Positions 36,601-43,875 of a stretch of 51,538 bases of DNA are shown piece after piece. The position numbers were made by a program, and so were the translations under genes. The stretch's first letter is position 1. Each line of letters begins with the position of its first letter. The notes below the pieces were generated by a model that saw only the letters and a list, made by a program, of their open reading frames with translations, searched no databases and was not told the DNA's origin. Location of the stretch: NCBI GenBank assembly GCA_003353845.1, contig PIVT01000021.1:1-51538 (forward strand). The letters are read 5' to 3'. The stretch comes from Pseudomonadota bacterium (lineage in GTDB: Bacteria > Myxococcota_A > UBA9160 > JADFDR01).

Positions 36601-38017
36601 GAATATCATCGACGGTGCCCCTCTGACGACTCTCGATGGAATCCAACCCGGCACAGTCGCTTTTCAAGGTGGCGCTGTTGCCACGCGTTGGGATCGTGAG
36701 AATGCTGAACTCGTCGTTCTGCCCGGAGCTCGCTCCAAGTATTTTTGGGACGGGAAAGTGCATAATAGTTACTTTCAAGAAAATCTGAGGGACAAGTCCG
36801 AGTGCAGTACGGGCGTGTGCATTATCGAGGTAGCGGATTTATCGAATTACTCCGCCGGTGCCGGACCTGACGGGCAAAACATATTTGATTTGACCGAAGA
36901 TCGGCAGATCACCGATTCCATGGGCCGTGTTCTGGATGCCCATGGAAATATTCTTATGGCCGAGGGCGTACCCATTTATTTGAATCCCGATTGGGATCGA
37001 GATCAGGATGGGGATCCCGTGTATGACGCGACTTCCATCGAGTGGGATTGGAATACCAGTGCATGCCCCTTTTCTATCGGTGGTGCCCCCCCCGGATCAG
37101 GTTTTCGCGGTCCTCAGTGTCAGGGAGATCCTTTAGCTCATCCCTGGGTTGACGGTGCACCGCAATACTTCAATAGCGAGCTGGCCGCACTTTCATTCAA
37201 CTTCCAGGTATTGTCGGTGACGTCGTCGCGGGATTGGGACGCCGCTCAACCCTTTGCCTTGGATCATTGTTCATTGGCCGTACCGCGTCTGTGTAAAAAT
37301 GTGCGAGACCTCGCAGGGGGTGCTGTGAACACCGCTCCGATGTTGCGTGCAGGCGGTAACAAGAGCTTCGGACGGCGTGATTTCGTCTGGCAGTCGGGTT
37401 CCGTGGGCGTGCTGGATTATCAGAAACGGCACGTCTTTGGATTCTCCACCGACTTTGCGGAAGACAGAACCAAGACCAACTGGAGCGTCGAGACGACCTA
37501 TATCGGCGGCGTGCCCGCCATGGATCAAAACAGCTTCAGCGGATTGAAGACTGTGGATCGTTATAACATGACGGTTTCCATGGACCGGCCAACCTTCATC
37601 AACTTCTTGAATCCCGGCCGGACCTTCTTCATCAACAGCCAGTGGTTCTTCTCGTACACCGAGGGCTACGAAAGTAGCTTCACTGAAAATGGACCACTCA
37701 ACGTGTTGTTCACGCTCACGGCCTTCACGGGTTACTTCCAAGATCGCCTGCAGCCCATGATCACTTCGGTATACGACTTCCAATCCGTGTCCGGAGCGGT
37801 CTTGCCGAGCATTTCCTACAAGTTCAGCGATCGGTTGTTTGCCGAGTTTGGAATGAACTTCTTCTACGGTCGCTTTGAGCGAAAGGATGCCTCCATCGTG
37901 CCCTTCGAGCCTGCAAATCGCATTGGTTCGACCAAGAATGCCAGCTTCCAGGAAAACGGGTTGTCGGCCGTTCGAGATCACGACGAGATCTTCATGCGCT
38001 TCCGCTATACGTTCTAG
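33644..38017 (+). CDS. Giant DUF1302-type outer-membrane beta-barrel protein
   Basis: This is a 1457-residue protein with an N-terminal signal peptide (hydrophobic core about 20-36, likely cleavage near SLA at 40-42). The DUF1302-like core lies around residues 480-700: LKEAYVDLEMMEGRLWMRLG, KQSIVWGKTELFRTTDQFNPQDF and the WxxRFSFALTHFNGYDD strands. The C-terminus FMRFRYTF ends in the aromatic residue expected of barrel proteins inserted by the BAM machinery. Typical DUF1302 proteins are about 550-650 residues, so this one is more than twice as long. Twenty cysteines occur as ten close pairs, all outside the signal peptide and none in the last 240 residues. A D-x-D-x-D-G loop (WDRDQDGDPVYD) may bind calcium. 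GAGGTG lies about 5 nt before the ATG. Transport of a hydrophobic substrate is a family-based guess. Confidence 0.78.
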   Translation: MVVGATLPVSEQKHSHRFQSLLIAVLALATAVAGFAKPSLAWESAEGRVQVHGFGEVQLRTMNEDLSDQWDLAQWYNILNVEIEADLLPEGLGFIERATAFVRLEARYDCVYSDGCGAFNPGSYSTSDRRLAERMRDAKRSGYAGDRLVMTDGHGTDTRFYHGVDVANVENWEGYINPLPGEFLNAQTPINTSSQSSGSSEPARAWQLPGIGSVFVMNGSDNVPFDETVTHQVTGAPVGTAVGPDGIAGTEDDGMSDDAIYYVFEDYLDYEFALQKIKGPEAGNGTRLMFIDFQDINSIGDLNDKANPWRGYWDYYRHQRAGDKNPLLGRDNYDTQVYLTNGSLNPNGPGDPDNGFPNPPCAAGAINAGPNGGCPIEWRNGASGYSTARLVTWTGLSDYPFGRHVLSQGYGQGERPFRPAPFLGNTDKKVRGEAQGLYYPNAGLQRLLKEYGSDLKDYDQNFSEDDLKWNRGASQDQTKELKEAYVDLEMMEGRLWMRLGKQSIVWGKTELFRTTDQFNPQDFTMSTIPDLEASRIALWSGRFIYSLYEVGPLDDVRLEFAVNTDEFVQADLGRCGEPFVPDVACGIATGYLAHGFAALGLAGTTKPEDPWDDTDGIETGERIEFRWDRFSFALTHFNGYDDFPHPDRFFTYSRSVDVNTGMPLRAFAVDGCDPDNGITAGCLGYISAEKEQEYREYRMDNIVGVDENGALISSNLLFNQPWLAPDFLELEEAEEAYLARKEDVLNNATTNQQLFAMGCAITYGALRNMNNNVFGLDWDCGAGALTTEHMSSITQGKSYDSQLATSWLFAGSNFSQLRITVGGLGLDPTGGAPLAQSGRIKQQYQSILLDPGAAASQTLISVMVPLNTSDNDWDPCDEYNGNLNGKLDRATADAQQRACALGTTAETALRIGALDDTLSAEQEALIGCGPFYGQYRFAAHFSDMITPGGGPGQPRRHYFAQQIAGGCDIGGVDLLNAEASVLLQSWNIIDGAPLTTLDGIQPGTVAFQGGAVATRWDRENAELVVLPGARSKYFWDGKVHNSYFQENLRDKSECSTGVCIIEVADLSNYSAGAGPDGQNIFDLTEDRQITDSMGRVLDAHGNILMAEGVPIYLNPDWDRDQDGDPVYDATSIEWDWNTSACPFSIGGAPPGSGFRGPQCQGDPLAHPWVDGAPQYFNSELAALSFNFQVLSVTSSRDWDAAQPFALDHCSLAVPRLCKNVRDLAGGAVNTAPMLRAGGNKSFGRRDFVWQSGSVGVLDYQKRHVFGFSTDFAEDRTKTNWSVETTYIGGVPAMDQNSFSGLKTVDRYNMTVSMDRPTFINFLNPGRTFFINSQWFFSYTEGYESSFTENGPLNVLFTLTAFTGYFQDRLQPMITSVYDFQSVSGAVLPSISYKFSDRLFAEFGMNFFYGRFERKDASIVPFEPANRIGSTKNASFQENGLSAVRDHDEIFMRFRYTF

Positions 38018-38044
38018 GGCGCGTGTCGTGTCTTGGGGACGGGG

Positions 38045-38058
38045 CTAGCCCGGGCTAG
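38045..38058. repeat. 14-bp perfect palindrome at the convergent gene junction
   Basis: CTAGCCCGGGCTAG is a perfect palindrome between the convergent DUF1302 and DUF1329 genes. It includes the TAG stop codon of the DUF1329 gene (38057-38055). It could form a short 5-bp stem on either transcript and act as a weak bidirectional end, but there are no T-runs. Confidence 0.4.
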
Positions 38059-39566
38059 TGACCGCGATCGAGGTTGGTGCTCGATAGGTATTGTTGGATG
38101 ACTTCAGCCTTGAGAGGGTTGGATCGCACCTCGTAGGATTCACGTCTCCATCCACCGCCACCCGAAGTGAAAAACACCGCAGCCACGGGATCAAAGGCCT
38201 GCAGCGGATCTCCGTTCAGGAAATTTGGATAGTGCTCCTGATCGCTGCTGTAGCGGTGAGCCAGTATTCCGATCTCTAGAACGCCCCCGCCGGATTTGCT
38301 TGAGATGTAATACAGGGGCTGCAGCGTTTCGTAGTCGATGTAGAGCTTGATGCGCCTGACATGGCTGTCTTCACGCAGCGCACGTCCTGTCAGAACGATG
38401 GCGTGCCGAATATCCCAGACATCGTCGCCCAAGCTGAGCCCACGCGTTCCGTAGTTGCGGTAAAGAATCGTAGGCCAGCCCGTGTTCTTCACGTTGAGCG
38501 GGGCCAGTACGTCGACTTCTGCTTTAACGTTCCAGCGGTAGGCATTGGGGCGAAGCGTAAGCCCCACAAACCCCCGTCGCAGATTTTCGGACACAGCCGC
38601 GGAAACGCCCGCTTTGGGGCTGACGGATCCAGTGCCGGCCCCGAAAGCACCGCCTCCGAATGCGACGGCTCCCCCGGCACTGTCTCCCGAGATCCGATAG
38701 CTAGGGACGTAGAGCCCATCGGCCCAACTGGCGGCCGCACGCCGCTGCTTCCGCATGGTGGGGACGTACACGAAGATGTCATCGGGCTTGCGTGCGTCAG
38801 TTTCTGATTTCAGGCTGCGGTATTGGCGCCAGGCCAGGTGGCGTGCGTCAAAGGGCTCATCAAATCGGCCGCCGAAGATCCAGGCATTTTTCTTGCTGTC
38901 CTCGATGCGGTAGTCACTATTTCCCAGATCGGCGCGGTGCCCCGTGAGAATCCAGGCGAACTCGCCGATATAAACTTGTTCTTTTCCCATACTGCTGGGT
39001 AAGTCCAAAATGCGAAAACGGCCAGATGGCCCTCCGCCTCGATAACGCTGAGCAAAATTCCAAGCCCAGCGATGGCCCGCCAGAGGGTCGTCCGCTGCAA
39101 TACCCTCTTGGGGAAAGGGAATTCCAGCGACGTAGTTCTTCAGATGGCCTTTTTTATCCAGCTTCACCGCCCCAGCGAATTTACGGGTCGAGGCGTCAAA
39201 AAAACCGGGTTCTGGATAGCGTCGGTGGCAAGGACCAATGGTCAGGCGCATTCCCTCATGGAAGAAGATCTCGCGATGGGACCAGATTTCGGGAGGAATC
39301 AGCCGTTGGAGCAGCATCATCTGGTCGGCGCTGATGACCATGCCCGGATGGATCTGAATGGGCCCGGCATCGCTTGCCTCTCCATTTTCAGCCGCGGGAG
39401 ATAAGGTCGGGCACTCATTTTCAGGGGGCAGGCCGGCCTGAGCGCTGTTCAGGCTCAATAACAGGCTCATGGAGAGCAGAAAGCCGATCAGCAGCAGGGT
39501 CTTCTGCTGCCGCCAGGCCTGCGGATGAAGGGAAGAGTGGGCAAAAAATATCCGAGAGGGAGACAT
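38055..39566 (-). CDS. DUF1329-family outer-membrane-associated protein
   Basis: This is a 503-residue protein with a signal peptide (hydrophobic stretch about 24-43, likely cleavage after AQA). It matches DUF1329 through the block YVAGIPFPQEGIAADDPLAG followed by HRWAWNFAQRYRGGG, and through late stretches such as LYIDYETLQPLYYISSKSGG. Members have a LolA/LolB-like fold and are usually encoded beside a DUF1302 barrel, often with an RND transporter. A role in envelope lipid or hydrophobic-compound movement is inferred from that context. Here it is convergent with the DUF1302 gene and starts only 3 bp after a Trm112-like gene, without its own clear ribosome site, so re-initiation is likely. 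No RND gene is nearby. Confidence 0.85.
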   Translation of the reverse strand: MSPSRIFFAHSSLHPQAWRQQKTLLLIGFLLSMSLLLSLNSAQAGLPPENECPTLSPAAENGEASDAGPIQIHPGMVISADQMMLLQRLIPPEIWSHREIFFHEGMRLTIGPCHRRYPEPGFFDASTRKFAGAVKLDKKGHLKNYVAGIPFPQEGIAADDPLAGHRWAWNFAQRYRGGGPSGRFRILDLPSSMGKEQVYIGEFAWILTGHRADLGNSDYRIEDSKKNAWIFGGRFDEPFDARHLAWRQYRSLKSETDARKPDDIFVYVPTMRKQRRAAASWADGLYVPSYRISGDSAGGAVAFGGGAFGAGTGSVSPKAGVSAAVSENLRRGFVGLTLRPNAYRWNVKAEVDVLAPLNVKNTGWPTILYRNYGTRGLSLGDDVWDIRHAIVLTGRALREDSHVRRIKLYIDYETLQPLYYISSKSGGGVLEIGILAHRYSSDQEHYPNFLNGDPLQAFDPVAAVFFTSGGGGWRRESYEVRSNPLKAEVIQQYLSSTNLDRGH

Positions 39567-39569
39567 GAT

Positions 39570-39830
39570 TTAGCCGAGTTCGATGGATTCTTCGATGAGC
39601 ATCACCGGAATCCCGTTGTCCACGGGATAAAGAAGTTTGCCGTCTTCGCGGACCAGTCCGGCGTCGAGGTGGGTGGAGATTATTTCTCCGCCTCGATTGC
39701 GCAGGGAACCCGTTTCAATTCGTGCATTTACCTGAGACAATATGTCATCCGAGGCTTGGGAAAGGGCCTGTTTTGTTTCGGGACAGGCCAGGATATTTAT
39801 CAATTCTGCATTGACTGATATGTCGGACAC
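39570..39830 (-). CDS. Trm112-like small protein (UPF0434/YcaR group)
   Basis: This is an 86-residue protein with the family start LINILACPETKQAL and the closing LLYPVDNGIPVMLIEE. Eukaryotic and archaeal Trm112 activate methyltransferases; the bacterial role is not established. The zinc-binding Cys pair of classic members is reduced here to one Cys (LACPETK), so zinc binding is doubtful. The start codon is GTG at 39830 with AAGGAG 9 nt upstream. It is followed after 3 bp by the DUF1329 gene on the same strand. Confidence 0.85.
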   Translation of the reverse strand: MSDISVNAELINILACPETKQALSQASDDILSQVNARIETGSLRNRGGEIISTHLDAGLVREDGKLLYPVDNGIPVMLIEESIELG

Positions 39831-40118
39831 GTTGTGAATCTCCTTCTATCTAGCGACCTGGCGACCTAGCGCCGCAGCGTATTCTAGCGGTGCTTGACCG
39901 GCTTTGCGCGCTTGACGAGCAGAGTTGGACGTTGTAACTAAGGCCCCCCATTCTTCGGGGAATATGCGTCTTTAACATAGAGGCACGACATAGGTTCAGG
40001 GCTTGGAAATTCTCAAGATTCTAACCAAAACCAAGAGTTCATTTTTTAACCCGGCTATCCCAGAAGTCACCCGAAAACATCGGCGGCAGCTTACTGGGGA
40101 GGGGACGCTAGAACGCGT
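39831..40118. other. Divergent intergenic region upstream of the actABCDEF operon
   Basis: No gene is seen in these 288 bp. CTAGCG occurs three times in the first 60 bp (near 39854, 39869 and 39885). A CCCC/GGGG hairpin lies at 39945-39960, and a T-run follows at about 40040-40050. It must hold the promoters for the Trm112-like gene (-) and actA (+). Confidence 0.6.
39912..39940 (+). promoter_or_regulatory. Possible sigma-70-like promoter for the act operon
   Basis: TTGACG (39912-39917) is followed after 17 bp by TAACTA (39935-39940). The -35 box is good but the -10 box is poor, and the transcript would have a leader of about 170 nt. Confidence 0.25.
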
Positions 40119-40865
40119 ATGAGAATTAACAGAGACATTCGATCAATGGTCTTTTTCGCAACACTGACTGTGGCCGCCGTCGGATTCACGATTACGGTGA
40201 GCCAGCTCGTTTCTGCTTCTGGCGAAAAGCACGCAGATGAAGCGGCTGTCGTCACCGAGTCGACGGGACCCATAAAAAGTGTGTGTGAGGCACAAGTCGC
40301 CAAATCCAAGAATCCCGACGTTGAAGTGCCGGCGGAATTCAATAAACCGTATCCATCCTTGGAGGCTTGCATTTCCTATGACGCTGCGGGTGATCCCGAC
40401 GCGCCAGGCCCCAATCAGCCCGTTGCCTTCAGCCATAAGCACCACTCGGGTATGTATGAGATCCCTTGCCTGTACTGCCACACGGCCACCGATCGCTCAA
40501 AGATGGCCGGTATGCCCTCACTGGAAGTTTGCATGGGTTGCCACACGTGGTTCTCCAAAGACTTTGACGAAATCGAAGGCATCCGGGTGATGAAGGATAA
40601 ATGGGAGAAGAAGGAGCCCATCGAATGGAAGCAGATTCATCGGGCACAGGAATTTGTGAAATTCCGACATAACCGCCACGTAAAGGCTGAGCCTACGCTG
40701 GCGTGCCAGGAATGCCACGGTCCGGTGGAAGAGCTGGACAAACTGTATTTGGTTCCGGTGAAAGCCTTTGGGCGGATGCCGGCTAAGAAAATGGAAATGG
40801 GATGGTGCATCGAGTGTCATCGCACCAAAGAAGCGTCGCAAGATTGCGCGACCTGCCACTACTAG
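40119..40865 (+). CDS. actA: Alternative complex III subunit A, pentaheme cytochrome c
   Basis: This is a 248-residue membrane-anchored cytochrome. Residues 10-30 form one N-terminal membrane segment, and the rest faces the periplasm. Five CxxCH haem-binding motifs are present at 117-121, 138-142, 196-200, 230-234 and 243-247, the number found in ActA. Several further His residues (FSHKHHSG, FRHNRH) can serve as distal ligands. ActA passes electrons from the iron-sulfur subunit ActB towards ActE and soluble cytochrome c. It is the first gene of a six-gene operon, with actB starting 9 bp after it. Two extra cysteines at 56 and 84 may form a disulfide. Confidence 0.95.
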   Translation: MRINRDIRSMVFFATLTVAAVGFTITVSQLVSASGEKHADEAAVVTESTGPIKSVCEAQVAKSKNPDVEVPAEFNKPYPSLEACISYDAAGDPDAPGPNQPVAFSHKHHSGMYEIPCLYCHTATDRSKMAGMPSLEVCMGCHTWFSKDFDEIEGIRVMKDKWEKKEPIEWKQIHRAQEFVKFRHNRHVKAEPTLACQECHGPVEELDKLYLVPVKAFGRMPAKKMEMGWCIECHRTKEASQDCATCHY

Positions 40866-40874
40866 GACTTATCA

Positions 40875-43871
40875 ATGCCTAAGATTGATCGTCGAGATTT
40901 TTTAAAACTCGTGGGTGTTAGTGCGGGCGCTGCAGCGACTGGCTGTGCAGACCCCACTGAACAGCTTATTCCCTACGTGATTCAGCCGGAGGAGCTCACT
41001 CCGGGCATCGCGTTGACCTACGCGTCTTCGTGTCAGGAATGTGGTGCGGGCTGTGGTCTTCACGTCAAAACCCGAGAAGGGCGTCCCATCAAGCTTGATG
41101 GCAACCCGCAGCATCCCGTGAACAAGGGAACCTTGTGTTCGCGCGGTCAAGTGGCGCTGGGTTGGACGTATCACCCCGATCGTTGGGACGGTCCCCTTGC
41201 CAATGGTGAATCCATCGCTTGGGATGATGCGATCTCCACCCTGGCCGGCTGGTTGAGTAGTGCGGGCAAGGGTGAAATCGCTCTCTTGGGCGGTGACCCC
41301 GGTCAGACCGCAGGTGAGCAACTGGATCGCTTCGCCGCTGCTGTAGGCGCTGAGCGCGTGGTGTATGATCCCTTCGCTGAAGAAGCACTGATCTCGGCCG
41401 TAAAGAATGTTTTTGGTGTTGAAGCACAGGTCCGCTTCGATCTCTCTCAAACGGACCTGGTCGTCTCCTTGGGTTCGGACTTCCTGGAAGCGGGAACCCA
41501 CCAGCTAGAGCTTTCGCGTCAATTGACCGAAGCCCGAGACATCGACGCGAACAAGACCAGCGCTCGTTTTGTTTATTTTGGCTCTCGTCTTTCCCTTACC
41601 GCGGGTAATGCCGACGAATGGGTTCCGGCCAATCCGGGCTCTGAAGGTGTTCTGGCCCTGGCCCTGGCGCGAGCCGCTTGGGATGCAGGCGCCCGTCCAG
41701 CGGCTAACGCCGATCAGATGGAAGCTCTCCTGCAGGGTGTCGACTTCACCAAGGCCGCTTCGATTTCTGGTGTTGACCGAGGCGAAATCAAGCGCGTTGG
41801 AAAGGCCTTGGCGAAGAGCCAGGCGGGTGTGGCCATGCCGCCCAGCAGTGGGCTCCGAAGCCGCCGCGCCGTTTCCACGGCCTCTGCCGTACTGTTGTTG
41901 AATTACCTCATCGGTGCCGTGGGTCAGAGGGTGCGCATTCTCGAAGCGCCCGCTGCGCATCCCAATCGCCGCGAAGGTTACAAGGCTCTTTCAAAGCTCA
42001 CCGCGGCGATTGCCGAGGGCAAGACCAAGGTGCTGTTGGTGAACGATGCCAATCCTGTCTACGCCTATCCGGGTGTGGCAGCTGCCTTGGAAAAGGCCAA
42101 AGCGGCGGGCAAGGCCCCCAAGCTTGTTTCCTTCGTTTCCCTGGAAGACGAAACCTCCGTCATGGCAGATCTGGTATTGCCGAATCATACGCCGCTGGAA
42201 TCCTGGGGCGACCGTGTGCCGCGACCGGGTGTGCGTTCCTTACAACAGCCCACCTTCCGCCCACTTAAAGATACGCGTCCCACCGTGGATGTACTGTGGT
42301 CCGCAGCCACGCTGGCCGGTGCAGAAGGGGCTCCCAGCGGAGATTTCGCGGCCACGTTGAAGGCGGCCTGGGCCGATGCGGGATCCTTCCACGAACTATT
42401 GCAGGCCGGCGGCGTGTTTGCCGAGTCCGGTGCCTCTCTTGAGGTTGGCTTGAGCAGCGATCTCAAGATCGATGCCGAGGCGCCTCTGGTTGAAGGCGAG
42501 GGGGAATTCACCCTGTTGCCCATTCCTTCGCCGCTCTTGGGCGATGGTTCGGGTGCGAATCTGCCTTGGTTGCAGGAGATCGCTGACCCCGTCACGAAGC
42601 TTACCTGGAAGAGCTATGTGGAAATCAGCAAGAACACGGCTCGCAGTTTGGAGGTTTCGCACGGAGATATCGTAAACGTGACGACCTCCGCGGGTTCTGT
42701 TGGCGTGCCGGTCTACGTGCGCGGCGGCATCATGGACAACGTGATTGCTCTCGCGACAGGGCAGGGTCATAGCGTGGGTTACTACGCTGCGGATCTAGAG
42801 AACGGAACCGTTCGCGGTGTCAATGTGAATGACTTGCTTCCCGCGGAAGCGACCGACGAAGACGGGGGCCGCGCATGGCTCACCGTAAAGGCGTCCCTGG
42901 CCAGCACTGGAGAGGCCAAACCCGCCGGCTTCATTATCAAGAGCGACAACAAGCGCGGTCGTGATTTGGGTGAAGTGATAGAGCTGTCATCCTTTATCAG
43001 GGCAGCTAAGGGTCATGGTGGACAGGACGATCACGGTGGAGCGCATCATGCCGTCAAAGAGTTCGACGCCACCTTCGACTCCGACGAGAAGAGTCCTTAT
43101 CGCTGGGGTATGACCATCGACCTCGACAAGTGTACGGGTTGCTCGGCTTGTATCGCGGCTTGCTACACCGAAAACAACATTCCTGTGGTGGGAGAGCTGG
43201 AGACGGTTCGCGGTCGCAATATGGACTGGATCCGCTTGGAACGTTGGATTGGGGAAGGCGACACAAACAGCCCCAATGTGGTCACCGATCGTAAAGTTGA
43301 AAATCGTTGGGGCAACGAGGAAGTGGGCAACAACGATGTGCGCAACAGCCCCATGACCTGCCAGCACTGCGGTGCGGCGCCTTGTGAGCAAGTTTGTCCT
43401 GTGATCGGGACGTATCACAATGGCGAAGGTCTCAACGTCATGGTGTACAACCGCTGCGTGGGTACACGTTACTGCGGCAACAACTGTTCCTACAAGGTTC
43501 GCAAGTTCAACTTCTGGGACTTCAGCCACCTGAATTGGCCCGGCGACCTCGCCTTGATGTTGAATCCCGATGTGACCGTTCGCGGCCGTGGTGTGATGGA
43601 GAAGTGCAGTTTCTGTGTCCAGCGTATTCACACCGCTAGACAACCGGCCATGGACGAAAAGCGAGACATTCTCAGTCATGAGGTGCAGACCGCTTGTCAG
43701 CAGACATGCCCGACAAGTGCCATCACCTTTGGAAATTTGAAAGAAACTGGCAGTGATGTGGCTAAGAAGAGCAGTGACAAGAACCGCTCTTACTACGCAC
43801 TGATGGAATTGAACACGCGGCCCGCGATTACTTACCTGAAGAAGGTGAAGCGCGGCGAGGTGAAGGGGTAA
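40875..43871 (+). CDS. actB: Alternative complex III subunit B, iron-sulfur/molybdopterin-like fusion
   Basis: This is a 998-residue periplasmic subunit. A Tat-type start (KIDRRDFLKLVG) runs into a lipobox-like ATGC (Cys24), so it may be both Tat-exported and lipidated. Residues 45 to about 700 are a molybdopterin-oxidoreductase-like domain, with Cys53, Cys56, Cys60 and Cys88 in the pattern of that superfamily's iron-sulfur site. The C-terminal ferredoxin-like domain (about 740-950) has CTGCSACIAAC, CQHCGAAPCEQVC, CVGTRYCGNNC and KCSFC...ACQQTC. These would hold three 4Fe-4S clusters and one 3Fe-4S cluster, as known for ActB. It accepts electrons from quinol oxidised at ActC and passes them to the haems. 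Confidence 0.95.
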   Translation: MPKIDRRDFLKLVGVSAGAAATGCADPTEQLIPYVIQPEELTPGIALTYASSCQECGAGCGLHVKTREGRPIKLDGNPQHPVNKGTLCSRGQVALGWTYHPDRWDGPLANGESIAWDDAISTLAGWLSSAGKGEIALLGGDPGQTAGEQLDRFAAAVGAERVVYDPFAEEALISAVKNVFGVEAQVRFDLSQTDLVVSLGSDFLEAGTHQLELSRQLTEARDIDANKTSARFVYFGSRLSLTAGNADEWVPANPGSEGVLALALARAAWDAGARPAANADQMEALLQGVDFTKAASISGVDRGEIKRVGKALAKSQAGVAMPPSSGLRSRRAVSTASAVLLLNYLIGAVGQRVRILEAPAAHPNRREGYKALSKLTAAIAEGKTKVLLVNDANPVYAYPGVAAALEKAKAAGKAPKLVSFVSLEDETSVMADLVLPNHTPLESWGDRVPRPGVRSLQQPTFRPLKDTRPTVDVLWSAATLAGAEGAPSGDFAATLKAAWADAGSFHELLQAGGVFAESGASLEVGLSSDLKIDAEAPLVEGEGEFTLLPIPSPLLGDGSGANLPWLQEIADPVTKLTWKSYVEISKNTARSLEVSHGDIVNVTTSAGSVGVPVYVRGGIMDNVIALATGQGHSVGYYAADLENGTVRGVNVNDLLPAEATDEDGGRAWLTVKASLASTGEAKPAGFIIKSDNKRGRDLGEVIELSSFIRAAKGHGGQDDHGGAHHAVKEFDATFDSDEKSPYRWGMTIDLDKCTGCSACIAACYTENNIPVVGELETVRGRNMDWIRLERWIGEGDTNSPNVVTDRKVENRWGNEEVGNNDVRNSPMTCQHCGAAPCEQVCPVIGTYHNGEGLNVMVYNRCVGTRYCGNNCSYKVRKFNFWDFSHLNWPGDLALMLNPDVTVRGRGVMEKCSFCVQRIHTARQPAMDEKRDILSHEVQTACQQTCPTSAITFGNLKETGSDVAKKSSDKNRSYYALMELNTRPAITYLKKVKRGEVKG

Positions 43872-43875
43872 TTTG

